Source: Ruegeria meonggei (GTDB lineage Bacteria; Pseudomonadota; Alphaproteobacteria; Rhodobacterales; Rhodobacteraceae). From it: DNA of 64,000 nucleotides. Positions 1 to 8,762 of the stretch are shown here, in pieces. The position numbers and the translations under genes were made by a program. Where the stretch lies: the NCBI RefSeq assembly GCF_900172215.1, contig NZ_FWFP01000004.1:124001-188000 (forward strand), written 5' to 3'. Within the stretch, counting starts at the first letter, position 1. Every line of letters begins with the position of its first letter. Below the pieces are notes generated by a model, which saw only the letters and a program-made list of their open reading frames with translations, ran no database searches and was not told the DNA's origin.

Positions 1-83
1 CAGAACAGAAGACCAAATCCAGACCCGCGCCCAAGCCCAAAGCGCGCAGACGGGCCACGCCGAACAAGGCCAATCCGACATGA
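1..83 (+). CDS. C-terminal tail of an unidentified protein (partial)
   Basis: An open frame enters from the left edge (codons from base 3) and stops at TGA 81-83, overlapping the next ATG in an ATGA arrangement. The 26 visible residues are rich in Lys, Pro and Arg. In related bacteria the MaoC/Pta fusion often follows a polyhydroxyalkanoate synthase-like gene, so this may be the basic tail of such a protein. That identity is a guess from context; the sequence shows only a translationally coupled upstream gene. Confidence 0.5.
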   Translation, partial: EQKTKSRPAPKPKARRRATPNKANPT

Positions 84-1474
84 AAACCAATGAAAACCGA
101 ACTTTTTCGCAGTTGAAGGTTGGCGACGAAGCTCAGCTGACGCGGCTATGCACCGTGGACGACCTCTATGCCTTTGCATCGGCCTCCGGGGATCATAACC
201 CGCTGCATCTGGCCAGCTATGATGGGGACGGCGACGGGCGTCCCGAAGCTGTGGCTCCGGCCCTATGGCCTGCCGGTCTGGTTGCAGCCGTTCTGGGAAA
301 CATCCTGCCGGGTGCCGGGACGCAGACCCGTCGCGCGGACCTCAGTTTTCATATCCCGGTCCTGGCAGGTGACGAATTGACCGCATTTGTGTCAGTCCTT
401 GAAAAGAGGCAAGATGGCGACTTGCGCTGTGCCGCCGAAGTGCGCCGGGTCGGTGATAATGCCCTGATCCTCAGCGGTGAAGTTCAGGTTACACCTCCGA
501 CACATCATATGGAGTTTGATTCCATCGAAGTGCCCGGCCTGATCGTGCAGCGCCACCGCCATTTTGATGCACTTCTTGAGAAAGCCAGACCTCTGGACCC
601 GATGCCAACTGCTGTGGTGGCCCCGGAAGAGCCGAACTCACTTGGCGGGGCCCTGCTGGGGCAATCAAACAGCATCATCACACCGATTCTGATTGGCGAT
701 CCGGATAAAATCGCCGCTGCCGCTGCCAAACTTGGGGCGGATCTGTCAGGGATCGAGATTGTCGAGGCTCATAGCCATGAAACAGCAGCCCATCGCGCAG
801 TCGATCTGGTGGCTGAGGGCAGGGCGCAAACCCTGATGAAAGGGCATTTGCATACGGACGTATTGCTGCACGCGGTCCTGCGGCGCGAAAAGGGACTGCG
901 CACCGGTCGCCGGTTGTCACATGTGTTTGTCATGGACGTCCCGGGCATGTCGCGACCGATCATGGTGACAGATGCTGCAGTCAATATCGCGCCTGACCTG
1001 GAAACCAAGGCCGATATTGTCCAGAACGCCATACACCTCGCACATTCCATAGGGATCGAAACGCCCAAAGTTGGTGTGCTGTCCGCCGTTGAAACGATCA
1101 ATCCGCATATGCCTTCGTCTGTTGACGCGGCACTATTGTCCAAAATGGCTGAGCGTGGCCAGATCACCGGTGGTTTGGTGGATGGTCCGTTGGCGATGGA
1201 CAACGCAGTTGATCTGAACGCGGCGCGTACCAAGGGCATCACCTCGGCCGTGGCGGGTGCGGCGGATATTCTTGTGGCCCCAAACATTGAGGCCGGCAAT
1301 ATGGTTGCGAAACAGCTCACCTATATCTCGCACGCCGAGGCGGCGGGGATCCTGGTTGGGGCGGCGGTTCCGATCATCCTGACTTCGCGGGCGGATGACG
1401 ACGCCTCGCGGCTGGCTTCCTGCGCGGTCGCGGCACTGCACGCCTATGCGAGTAAAGGCAAAATCCATGACTGA
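80..1474 (+). CDS. Bifunctional MaoC-like enoyl-CoA hydratase / phosphate acetyltransferase
   Basis: The protein has 464 residues. The N-terminal ~145 form a MaoC-type hot-dog hydratase with the catalytic pattern S-G-D-H-N-P-L-H (Asp38, His43). Residues ~150-464 are a phosphate acetyl/butyryltransferase domain that moves an acyl group between CoA and phosphate. It overlaps the upstream stop by 4 nt and the acetate kinase start by 8 nt, so the three are translationally coupled. Together with the kinase it would turn acyl-CoA into acyl phosphate and then acid plus ATP, or the reverse. The fusion is a known architecture in alphaproteobacteria. The acyl chain length used cannot be read from sequence; acetyl, propionyl or butyryl are all possible. 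Confidence 0.9.
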   Translation: MKTNENRTFSQLKVGDEAQLTRLCTVDDLYAFASASGDHNPLHLASYDGDGDGRPEAVAPALWPAGLVAAVLGNILPGAGTQTRRADLSFHIPVLAGDELTAFVSVLEKRQDGDLRCAAEVRRVGDNALILSGEVQVTPPTHHMEFDSIEVPGLIVQRHRHFDALLEKARPLDPMPTAVVAPEEPNSLGGALLGQSNSIITPILIGDPDKIAAAAAKLGADLSGIEIVEAHSHETAAHRAVDLVAEGRAQTLMKGHLHTDVLLHAVLRREKGLRTGRRLSHVFVMDVPGMSRPIMVTDAAVNIAPDLETKADIVQNAIHLAHSIGIETPKVGVLSAVETINPHMPSSVDAALLSKMAERGQITGGLVDGPLAMDNAVDLNAARTKGITSAVAGAADILVAPNIEAGNMVAKQLTYISHAEAAGILVGAAVPIILTSRADDDASRLASCAVAALHAYASKGKIHD

Positions 1475-2636
1475 CCACGTTCTGGCGCTGAATGCCGGGT
1501 CTTCTTCACTGAAATTTGCACTCTACGAACTGGTCGAGGATAACCGCCCCAGCATGCGTTGGCGCGGCCAGATCGAACGGCTGGGCGACGCACCCCGGTT
1601 GCTGGCGCAATCGGCTGGCGGACGGTCGATCAACGAGCCGCTAACTGACACCAAAACCCATGACGAGGCAATTCGGGCGTTTCTGAAAATGGCCCGGGAA
1701 AACCTGCCGGATATTCATGTCCGTGCCATTGGCCACCGAGTGGTCCATGGGGGCGCAGTTTTTTCGGAACCGGTTCGGATAGACGATAGCGTGCTTGACA
1801 CTCTGAACGGTTTTATCCCTTTTGCACCGCTGCATCAGCCCTATAGCCTGGCCGGTATCCGCGCCGCCAGCGCGGCATTTCCGGGCACCACGCAGGTGGC
1901 CTGTTTTGATACGGCCTTTCATCGGACGCACCCGTGGGTAAACGACACCTTTGCCCTGCCGCAAAGATTTTACGAAAAGGGCGTGCGCCGGTACGGGTTC
2001 CACGGGCTCAGCTACGATTACATCTCGCAAAAGCTGCAGGATATTGCGCCCGGTCTTTATGAGGGCCGCGTGGTGATCGCCCATCTGGGCAATGGCGCGT
2101 CGATGTGCGCGGTTTCAGGGGGCAGGGCCGTGGCCTCGACCATGGGGTTTTCGGCCTTGGACGGGCTGCCGATGGGCACCCGTAGTGGCCAGTTGGACCC
2201 GGGCGTTGTGCTTTACATGATGCAACAGGACGGCATGACCGCCGAGGAAATCGCCGACACCCTTTATCGCAAGTCTGGTCTGCTGGGCCTGTCAGGTATT
2301 TCGTCCGACATGCGCACGCTGTTGGCAGCAGATACACCTGATGCGCGCAAGGCAATCGAGTATTATGTGTTCCGTATCCGCCGCGAATTGGGCGCGTTGT
2401 CCGCCGCGTTGGAAGGGATAGACGCGCTGGTCTTTACCGGCGGTATCGGCGAAAACTCAGCCGCGATTCGTCAAATGGTCTGTGACGGGATGCGCTGGAT
2501 CGGAATCGAGATGGACAAAAGCAGGAACGCGGATGGCGGCACAGTCCTGTCTACGGACCTCAGCCGCGTCCGCATACTTGCAATCCCGACAAACGAAGAG
2601 ATGATCATCGCACGCGCTGCCGCGCGTCTGGCGTAG
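1467..2636 (+). CDS. ackA: Acetate (or propionate) kinase
   Basis: The protein has 389 residues and belongs to the ASKHA-fold acetokinase family. It begins with the NAGSSSLKF phosphate-binding motif and carries G-H-R-V-V-H-G-G and, near the C terminus, T-G-G-I-G-E-N. Length is normal for AckA. I chose ATG 1467 because the family motif starts 8 residues later; a longer open frame from 1395 adds only residues from inside the upstream gene. It catalyses ATP + acetate to acetyl phosphate + ADP in the cytoplasm and completes the Pta-AckA pathway with the preceding gene. The 8-nt overlap implies coupled translation. It converges on the next gene with only 12 nt between the stops and no obvious terminator. 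Confidence 0.93.
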   Translation: MTDHVLALNAGSSSLKFALYELVEDNRPSMRWRGQIERLGDAPRLLAQSAGGRSINEPLTDTKTHDEAIRAFLKMARENLPDIHVRAIGHRVVHGGAVFSEPVRIDDSVLDTLNGFIPFAPLHQPYSLAGIRAASAAFPGTTQVACFDTAFHRTHPWVNDTFALPQRFYEKGVRRYGFHGLSYDYISQKLQDIAPGLYEGRVVIAHLGNGASMCAVSGGRAVASTMGFSALDGLPMGTRSGQLDPGVVLYMMQQDGMTAEEIADTLYRKSGLLGLSGISSDMRTLLAADTPDARKAIEYYVFRIRRELGALSAALEGIDALVFTGGIGENSAAIRQMVCDGMRWIGIEMDKSRNADGGTVLSTDLSRVRILAIPTNEEMIIARAAARLA

Positions 2637-2648
2637 TAATCCGCAGAC

Positions 2649-3110
2649 TTACTCTTTCCGGCGGCGCGCGTATTTGATCAGGGTGCTGAGAATGGCGCTG
2701 AATACTTCGGGGGTCAGTGTGCCAATCGGGTCGCGCCGTATTCCTGCCACCGTGTCGCGTGCATCAGACAGGCTGTCTTTGATCTCCGCCTCGATATCGT
2801 TGAGGGCCATGTCCCGAAGCTCGACCGCAGCGGTGGTATCAGCCTGCGGGCTTTGCGCATTGGCCAACAAAGCCAGAATGACCGCCAAAAGCAGGTTTGC
2901 GGCGGCCACAATCAGGGCGGCCAGCGGCTTTGACAGCGTAACCGACAGCCAGAAAAACCCGGCGATGTTCAGCATGACAACAGCGAGCCCCACAGCCAGA
3001 CCAGCCGCAGCATAAAACCCGGTGCGTTTGGCGGCGATGGTCAGGTGACGTTGTGCAATCAGCCGTTCGGCGCGCAGAATAATCGAAATGTTGCGGGAAA
3101 TTCGGCTCAT
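2649..3110 (-). CDS. Phage holin superfamily III-like membrane protein
   Basis: The protein has 153 residues with two adjacent hydrophobic hairpin segments (about residues 30-85) flanked by a basic N terminus and a charged helical C terminus. This layout matches the YqjE/DUF1469 family, named after phage holins but found on ordinary chromosomes. It sits 10 nt downstream of a YqjD/ElaB-like gene, as in the enterobacterial yqjC-D-E group, which is tied to envelope stress or ribosome anchoring. The holin name is a family label; no lysis function is implied and no phage genes are nearby. Confidence 0.75.
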   Translation of the reverse strand: MSRISRNISIILRAERLIAQRHLTIAAKRTGFYAAAGLAVGLAVVMLNIAGFFWLSVTLSKPLAALIVAAANLLLAVILALLANAQSPQADTTAAVELRDMALNDIEAEIKDSLSDARDTVAGIRRDPIGTLTPEVFSAILSTLIKYARRRKE

Positions 3111-3120
3111 AGTCGGGCTC

Positions 3121-3384
3121 CTACCGGGATCGGCCTATCAAATAGCCAAGCGCAAAAATGCCGAGGGCAAAAAGGATCGGTTTTTTATGAGGAAGGTCCT
3201 CGAGTTCAGTCAGGACCTCTTCGATCTGGGTTGTCCACGCGTCCAGATTGTCGGTAATTTTTTCGGTCACCGTTTCATGGTGAACATCGGGTTGGGGTTG
3301 TTTAGGGTCGGATGTCTTGGATTGTTCAGCCAATTGGCGACGCAGGTTCGCAACCTCGGCTTCAAGCTGTGTCTTTGTGACCAT
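3121..3384 (-). CDS. Small C-tail-anchored protein (YqjD/ElaB-like, DUF883 type)
   Basis: The protein has 87 residues: a polar, helix-prone N-terminal region, then a single C-terminal transmembrane segment near residues 68-83 ending in a short basic tail (IGRSR). This matches the DUF883/ElaB-YqjD pattern of C-tail-anchored inner-membrane proteins. A GTG at 3387 lies just upstream of the ATG used here; an AAGGG sequence fits either start. It is probably cotranscribed with the holin-like gene. The 146 bp between it and the isomerase gene hold a 7-bp stem (3449-3470) without a U tract. Confidence 0.65.
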   Translation of the reverse strand: MVTKTQLEAEVANLRRQLAEQSKTSDPKQPQPDVHHETVTEKITDNLDAWTTQIEEVLTELEDLPHKKPILFALGIFALGYLIGRSR

Positions 3385-3533
3385 CACACCGTTCCCTTCC
3401 CGATCGCCGGCTGGCAGGTTTCTTGGGTTACGAGGATCATGTTAATGCCCTTTTCCGGTTTAAGAAAAGGAAGTTATCAGGGATGGAGCGAAATTGCCTG
3501 TGCAAACATGGAAGTGTGGTTGTTGTCAAAAGT

Positions 3534-4205
3534 TCAGGCGTAGTAATCCGCGACCAGCAGGAAATCCGGCTCGGCGTCTTCTTCTATGGTGGCAAATCGT
3601 GGGATCGGCTGTTCGAACACGTTGTCAGTGCGGTCGTCATTGACGGTCGAAACCTCGCCGATCAGGCAATCCCCTTGTTCGGCCCAGAACGCATGCCAGA
3701 TACTCGGCATCAACGTCACACTCTGGCCCGGTTTCAGGCGCAGCAATTCCCCTGGTTTTATGGTGACCGGACAGTTATCGCTGGGCACGGTAACCGGGGT
3801 GTCCCGATCAATGCCACCTTGCGGGTCCGAGGCATAAATCTCCATCACCAGGTCACCGCCACCACGGTTGATGATGTCTTCAGCCTTGACGATGTGGCGG
3901 TGCATTGGCGACAGCTGTTTGTCACGCGACACCAACAGTTTTTCGGCATAAAGCATACCGCGGCCTTTGTTCAGGTCGCCTACATCGCCGTTGCGAAGGG
4001 TAAACAGGAACAAACCCAGCGCATCGAAACGCCCCTGGGCGTAGTCGGTGATGTCCCAGCCAAGCCCGCGATCACGAATGCCCGCTGCCTGATCGCTGCG
4101 CATCTGATCGGGTGACCAGTTGGCAAAGGGCGGCAGGACAGCACCGAAGGACTTGATGAAGGCCTCGGCCTCGGCTTTGATAGCGTTGATATCTGATCGT
4201 TTCAT
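3534..4205 (-). CDS. D-lyxose ketol-isomerase (cupin sugar isomerase)
   Basis: The protein has 223 residues and is a cupin-fold isomerase of the D-lyxose isomerase family, which interconverts D-lyxose/D-xylulose and D-mannose/D-fructose. Metal ligands are visible as H-R-H at residues 102-104, Glu109, and His171 in I-W-H-A-F-W. It lies 16 nt downstream of fructokinase on the same strand and next to the glucoside operon. In this setting it may feed mannose or fructose into the kinase step. Its true physiological sugar is not decided by sequence. Confidence 0.85.
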   Translation of the reverse strand: MKRSDINAIKAEAEAFIKSFGAVLPPFANWSPDQMRSDQAAGIRDRGLGWDITDYAQGRFDALGLFLFTLRNGDVGDLNKGRGMLYAEKLLVSRDKQLSPMHRHIVKAEDIINRGGGDLVMEIYASDPQGGIDRDTPVTVPSDNCPVTIKPGELLRLKPGQSVTLMPSIWHAFWAEQGDCLIGEVSTVNDDRTDNVFEQPIPRFATIEEDAEPDFLLVADYYA

Positions 4206-4221
4206 CTGTGTGCCTTATTGG

Positions 4222-5148
4222 TCAAAGCTCGTGCGCCCAGGGTGGGTTTGCCCCCGCGCGGGATACAGTGATGGCGGCAACTTCCGCCCCTTTGGTAAGG
4301 GCCGCGCGCAATGTGTCGGTGCCTATAGCGCGCAGGGCGGTTTTGGTCAGGTGGTCCGACCGCTCTAGTTCAGCCAGCACGCCGGCGTTGAACGTATCGC
4401 CCGCACCAACCGTATCAACCACTTGAACCGGTTGTACAGGGACCGAGGTTTCGGATCCATCTGCCAAAAACCCCGACGCCCCGTCGCCGCCCCTGGTCAC
4501 GATGATCACCGATGGTCCGCTTTGCAGCAGCAAGGTCACCTTTTCAGAGATGCTTTCGGGGCCGGGGACGATCCAATCCAAATCCTCGTCCGACACCTTA
4601 ACGATATCAGCCTGCGCGATCATCCGGTTCAACCGTGTGCGATAACGGGTCTGGTCCTGGATGAACCCAGGCCGGATGTTGGGATCCAGCATGACAGCGC
4701 GATCTGATCCGTGGCGATCCAGCAGCGCCGCATAGGCATCGGCGCAAGGTTCGCAAGCCAGGCTGATGCCGCCAAAATACAGCGCGGATACTGCAGGCAG
4801 TTGGGTCGGCATATCCTCGGGCGTCAGCATGCGTCCGGCCGAGTTTTCGTCCATGAAGCTGTACGTGGCATGCCCGTCCTGCAATTGAACAAAAGCCAAA
4901 GTTGTTGGTCGATCCGAGCGGATCACCTGGCTTGCATCCACATGGCTGGCCCGCAGCGCAGCCGCCAGCTGTTGCCCGAACATGTCCGACGACAGCCCCG
5001 TCAGCATTCCGACCGGAGCATCCAGCCGACCCAGCGCAATGGCCGTGTTAAAGATGGCGCCTCCGGAGTGGGGCACGAACCCGTGTTCGCCCGAAACGGT
5101 CGGGGCAGCGATCATGTCGATCAGGGCTTCACCGCAGCACAGGATCAT
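4222..5148 (-). CDS. PfkB-family sugar kinase, probable fructokinase
   Basis: The protein has 308 residues and is a ribokinase-fold (PfkB) carbohydrate kinase. The N-terminal GG signature lies around residues 28-30 (H-S-G-G-A-I-F-N-T), and the C-terminal signature D-T-V-G-A-G-D-T-F-N-A-G contains the catalytic Asp. It phosphorylates a sugar with ATP in the cytoplasm, most likely fructose to fructose 6-phosphate. It is 37 nt downstream of the beta-glucosidase/glucokinase gene and in the same leftward run as the LacI regulator. Since the adjacent agl-type importer and GH13 enzyme would release fructose from sucrose-like substrates, a fructokinase completes the pathway. Confidence 0.85.
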   Translation of the reverse strand: MILCCGEALIDMIAAPTVSGEHGFVPHSGGAIFNTAIALGRLDAPVGMLTGLSSDMFGQQLAAALRASHVDASQVIRSDRPTTLAFVQLQDGHATYSFMDENSAGRMLTPEDMPTQLPAVSALYFGGISLACEPCADAYAALLDRHGSDRAVMLDPNIRPGFIQDQTRYRTRLNRMIAQADIVKVSDEDLDWIVPGPESISEKVTLLLQSGPSVIIVTRGGDGASGFLADGSETSVPVQPVQVVDTVGAGDTFNAGVLAELERSDHLTKTALRAIGTDTLRAALTKGAEVAAITVSRAGANPPWAHEL

Positions 5149-5185
5149 GCCGGGTCCTTTCTGTTTCAGGGCTCAGGCGGGCATA

Positions 5186-7510
5186 TTAACGCGCAAGCGC
5201 ACTTTTACAGAAGTTGTTAGCGCCAACAATGCCAAATTCATCCTGTTCCGACACATAAAGGTTCATTGAGCGGCGCAGATCGCTGAACCGCCCTCCTGCG
5301 TTAAAGGCATCACGAAAGGCGTCCTTGAACAGCCAACGGTTCTTCTTGGCGACGCCCCCGACCAAAAAAACACCGCCGATGGGCATGAACGCAACCGCCA
5401 GATCCCCCATCACCGCCCCTAGATGTGTGGTGAACAAATGCGAGGCCCTGCGAGCAATCGGATCATTGTTGGTACGGGCATCTTCCAGAATCTCGCGGGC
5501 GCTGCGGACGGACGTATCGGCGAGCCCGGCAGCCATTCCGGCGGCTCGATACAGAATGGGCAGCCCCGTACCGCTGAGGAACATTTCAGCCTCGATCGTC
5601 AGGCTGTCGTCAAAAAAGCAATCCGGCGCGATATGGCGGGCGGCCCTAAAAATTTCAACCTCGTCCGCGTGGCGTGGGGACAGGCCGACATGGCCGCCTT
5701 CACCCGAAGCCGTGTGGTAACGGCCCTCGGAATAAAGCAGCGCGCCGACCCCAAGACCAGTACCGGGGCCAACAACCAAGCGCGTCCCGGTGGGCGGCTC
5801 AGTCGCGCCTTGCAGCACTTCAACCTCGTCGCCTGAGATTTCGGCAACAGACCACGCCGCAGCGGTAAAGTCGTTGATCACGTATGTATGCTGAGCGCCG
5901 GTCACCCTGCCGATATCGCGTTCGGGCAGATCGAGATGTGCGTTGGTCAGCTGGATCGTGCCGTCTTTTACCGGCCCGGCCCCTGCGGCGACCACGGCGC
6001 GGGGATCGGTTCCAATCTCATCCCGCAGGCTGTGAAACGCTTCGAGTAATTCGGGTAATGTACCAGTTGGATACTTACGCAGATCGGTCAGCTTACCGTC
6101 CGAGACGACGCCCAGCCGGGTATTGGTGCCGCCAATATCAGCCACCAGATTCCAATGCGCACGAATGGCCCCGGCAGGTTGCGCCAAAGGCAGCGAAACC
6201 GTGCCCCCGGTCAGAACGGTTTTCAGAGCGTTATACGAGGCCTTGGGTGTCCGTTCCAGCGTCTCGAAATCCACGTCGACCAGGCCAAAGCGCTTTTCAT
6301 ACCCAAAGGCCCATTCGTAATTGTCCAGCAAGGACCAGATGAAATAGCCTTTGACCGGAACGTCCTCATCCAACGCGGCCTGAACCGCTTTCAGGTGCTG
6401 GTTGAGGTAATCTATCCGATCCTCATCCTGCTGACGCTCGGGGCTGGCCATGCCGTTTTCAGTGACATAGATCGGCAGATCGCCAGTGTATTCCTGCTTG
6501 GCGCGGGTCAGGAAACGGGTCAGCGCGGTGGGCTCGATCTCCCACCCCATCTGCGTTTTGGGCAGCGGGCCTGGAACCTCTTTGAGGCTGGGCCATGCAG
6601 TATCATCAGGCGCGATCAGTTTGCGGGTATAGTAGTTCAGACCGCACCAGTCGACCGGGGCACCAATGGTGTCAAAATCGTTTTGCCATCCGCTTGGCAA
6701 ATACGGTTCCAAACCCTTAAGCACGTTGTCCGGATAAGCTTTGTTGAACACACCACCCAGAAAGAACCTGTTGTAGATCCCGTCATAGAGATCGGCCGCC
6801 TGCCGCGCCTTTGGGCTGTCATCGGCGGGTTCGGCCCATTCCAGGTTGAACACTGCGCCCAGATTGGACATTCCCAAACTGCGCATGGATTCAATGGCCC
6901 GACCATGGGCCAGCAGCACATGGTGCATTGCGCGGGCTGTGGCGCGGATATCGCGCAGACCCGGTGCATGGTGGCCATCAAAATGGCTCAGCCAACTGAC
7001 ACACCATGGCTCGTTGATCGGGGCAACGCTGTACATGCGGTCGCCGATGCGCCCCATGATGACTTCGGTGAAATCGGCGAACCACTCGGCGATATCGCGG
7101 TTGCGCCAACCGCCCAGATCAGACAGCGGCGACGGCAGCTCCCAGTGATACAGTGTTGCACAAGGACGGATGTTGCGTTCCAGCAGCGCGTCGGCCAGCC
7201 GGTCGTAATAGTCGAGCCCGGCCTGGTTCACCTGTCCGCGCCCTTCGGGCAGAACCCGCGCCCAGCTGGTCGAAAACCGGTAACAGTCGAAACCGGCGTC
7301 CCGCACCAGGTCAAAATCCTGTGGAAACCGGTTTAGGTGATCACAGGCCAGATCGCCATTTTCACCCCGCGCCACATTCCCGGGCGAGGCGGCAAACGTA
7401 TCCCAATGATTTTGCCCGGCACCGCCCTGCGCGTGGCCTTCGATCTGATAGGCCGAGGTTGCAACGCCAAAGAGAAAATCTTTGGGGAAGTCAGCACGGG
7501 TGTATTTCAT
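5186..7510 (-). CDS. Fusion of GH1 beta-glucosidase and glucokinase
   Basis: One uninterrupted frame of 774 residues joins two enzymes. Residues ~1-440 are a GH1 beta-glucosidase with the acid/base Glu167 in N-E-P and the nucleophile Glu351 in T-E-N-G. After a short Pro/Ala linker, residues ~455-774 are an E. coli Glk-type glucokinase with D-I-G-G-T-N-T-R, I-N-D-F, G-P-G-T-G-L-G-V and G-E-G-G-H. The product could hydrolyse a beta-glucoside and phosphorylate the released glucose. There is no signal peptide, so it acts in the cytoplasm. I prefer ATG 7510 over GTG 7516, because the AGG upstream is 8 nt from the ATG and only 2 nt from the GTG. Regulation is probably by the LacI protein encoded immediately upstream. 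Confidence 0.9.
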   Translation of the reverse strand: MKYTRADFPKDFLFGVATSAYQIEGHAQGGAGQNHWDTFAASPGNVARGENGDLACDHLNRFPQDFDLVRDAGFDCYRFSTSWARVLPEGRGQVNQAGLDYYDRLADALLERNIRPCATLYHWELPSPLSDLGGWRNRDIAEWFADFTEVIMGRIGDRMYSVAPINEPWCVSWLSHFDGHHAPGLRDIRATARAMHHVLLAHGRAIESMRSLGMSNLGAVFNLEWAEPADDSPKARQAADLYDGIYNRFFLGGVFNKAYPDNVLKGLEPYLPSGWQNDFDTIGAPVDWCGLNYYTRKLIAPDDTAWPSLKEVPGPLPKTQMGWEIEPTALTRFLTRAKQEYTGDLPIYVTENGMASPERQQDEDRIDYLNQHLKAVQAALDEDVPVKGYFIWSLLDNYEWAFGYEKRFGLVDVDFETLERTPKASYNALKTVLTGGTVSLPLAQPAGAIRAHWNLVADIGGTNTRLGVVSDGKLTDLRKYPTGTLPELLEAFHSLRDEIGTDPRAVVAAGAGPVKDGTIQLTNAHLDLPERDIGRVTGAQHTYVINDFTAAAWSVAEISGDEVEVLQGATEPPTGTRLVVGPGTGLGVGALLYSEGRYHTASGEGGHVGLSPRHADEVEIFRAARHIAPDCFFDDSLTIEAEMFLSGTGLPILYRAAGMAAGLADTSVRSAREILEDARTNNDPIARRASHLFTTHLGAVMGDLAVAFMPIGGVFLVGGVAKKNRWLFKDAFRDAFNAGGRFSDLRRSMNLYVSEQDEFGIVGANNFCKSALAR

Positions 7511-7512
7511 TG

Positions 7513-8544
7513 TCACAACCTGTTGGGGGCGGGGCCGGTTGAGCCGCCAACTACCAGTTCGGCCTCCAGCAATCTAGTTTTTACCGGGTCATTCGGGGAT
7601 TTGATCCGATCAATCAGCATTTCCGCCGCCATTTCGCCCGCCTGACGGACAGAGGATCGGGTTGCGGTAAAGATCGGAACATCCTGCCCGTTCTTCAAAT
7701 AGGACAGGTCGTCGTCATGGGCGATAACCGAGACATCCTTGCCCATCTCCAACCCGGCCTCATGCAACGCACGCCGCACACCAACGGCCGATATCATCGA
7801 CGAGGTCAGGATGGCCGTGGGCGGATCGTTCAGTCGCAACATGTCGCGGGTTTCATGATGCCCATAAACTTCGGTCATCTCGGCACTGCGCATCAGCTCT
7901 GGGTCGGGTGTCACTTTCACCTCGCGCAACGCTTCCAGATATCCGGCGCGGCGTCGTTGTGCGAAATCCATATCTTCCAACCCATTGATCAAGGCAATAC
8001 GCCGGTGCCCAAGGTCGGTCAAAAACCGTGTTGCGCGTTGGAACGAGCTTTTGTTGTTCACATCAATCCAATCATAAGGCACCTCAACCCCGGTCGAGCG
8101 GCCATGAACGATGAACGGCACCCCCATGCGGTTCAGAACCTCAATCCGTGGCTCGCGGACCTTGGGGCCCTGCAGAACAACGCCATCTACCGCGCCGCGC
8201 TGAAACAAGCTACGATAAGCGTCCTCGATCGAGGTATCTTCAACATTGGTGAACATCATGTCATAGCCGTGTTCAGCATATTTGCGCACAGCACCGGCGA
8301 CAAAGTCTCCGAAGATGGGGTTCACCATCTCATGCCGGGACGAGCTGGGAATCACATGCCCGATCACCATCGACCGACCGGTTGCCAGTCCCTTGGCGCG
8401 GCTGTTGGGTCGGTATCCGTGTTTGACGGCGGCCGCCTGAACGCGCACGCGCGTACCCTCGTTCACTTCGGGGTACCCGTTCAGCGCGCGACTGACCGTT
8501 GTTTGTGATAGGCCAAGAGTTTCTGAGAGTTCCTTAAGGTTCAT
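7513..8544 (-). CDS. LacI-family transcriptional regulator of the glucoside locus (AglR-like)
   Basis: The protein has 343 residues. The N-terminal LacI helix-turn-helix (residues 3-40; S-Q-T-T-V-S-R-A-L-N-G) is followed by a periplasmic-binding-protein-like effector domain. It is divergent from the aglE-type operon and is followed 2 nt later by the GH1-glucokinase ATG, so it is cotranscribed with that gene. A perfect 16-bp LacI-type palindrome in the divergent region, plus a degenerate copy 7 nt upstream of this ATG, suggest it represses both directions and itself. It resembles AglR of Sinorhizobium. No clear Shine-Dalgarno precedes the ATG. Confidence 0.9.
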   Translation of the reverse strand: MNLKELSETLGLSQTTVSRALNGYPEVNEGTRVRVQAAAVKHGYRPNSRAKGLATGRSMVIGHVIPSSSRHEMVNPIFGDFVAGAVRKYAEHGYDMMFTNVEDTSIEDAYRSLFQRGAVDGVVLQGPKVREPRIEVLNRMGVPFIVHGRSTGVEVPYDWIDVNNKSSFQRATRFLTDLGHRRIALINGLEDMDFAQRRRAGYLEALREVKVTPDPELMRSAEMTEVYGHHETRDMLRLNDPPTAILTSSMISAVGVRRALHEAGLEMGKDVSVIAHDDDLSYLKNGQDVPIFTATRSSVRQAGEMAAEMLIDRIKSPNDPVKTRLLEAELVVGGSTGPAPNRL

Positions 8545-8550
8545 ATTCGC

Positions 8551-8566
8551 TTCAAAGCGCCTTAAA
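8551..8566. promoter_or_regulatory. Candidate LacI-family operator, degenerate copy
   Basis: TTCAAAGCGCCTTAAA matches the perfect palindrome at 8704-8719 in its whole left half and partly in the right half. It lies 7 nt upstream of the lacI-family start, where repressor binding would block the gene's own transcription. This suggests autoregulation and a possible two-operator loop about 153 bp long. Confidence 0.6.
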
Positions 8567-8666
8567 TTTTTACCAGCATCCGCCTGCGAACGTATCTCTT
8601 GCCCGCCAATGGCCAGTGTTTCAGCTGCAGTAAGCGCAACCTGTTAAGGTGTGAATAAACCGATTG

Positions 8667-8695
8667 TTGACAGATCGCAAGTGTTAGCGCATAAA
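8667..8695 (+). promoter_or_regulatory. Putative sigma-70 promoter of the agl-type operon
   Basis: TTGACA at 8667-8672 is a perfect -35 element. CATAAA at 8690-8695 is an acceptable -10 with 17-bp spacing. The predicted start, near 8702, sits directly at the left edge of the palindromic operator, a classic repressor position. The first gene starts 61 nt further on. Confidence 0.6.
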
Positions 8696-8703
8696 CTCCC
8701 CCA

Positions 8704-8719
8704 TTCAAAGCGCTTTGAA
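8704..8719. promoter_or_regulatory. LacI-family operator, perfect 16-bp palindrome
   Basis: TTCAAAGCGCTTTGAA is a perfect palindrome with the central CG typical of LacI/GalR operators. It covers roughly +2 to +17 of the predicted transcript, 43 nt upstream of the solute-binding protein ATG. The divergent LacI regulator is the obvious ligand. Confidence 0.8.
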
Positions 8720-8762
8720 AACTGAGTCTCAAAGACGCAAGAAAACGTTGGGAGGAAGCTCT

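Noticed and set aside
1395..1466. Longer acetate kinase start at 1395
   Set aside because: The added 24 residues come from the overlapping upstream gene and precede the conserved N-terminal motif of the family.
2649..3110. Prophage indicated by a holin-like gene
   Set aside because: The protein belongs to a chromosomal holin-like family and pairs with a YqjD/ElaB-like gene; no lysin, capsid or integrase genes are near.
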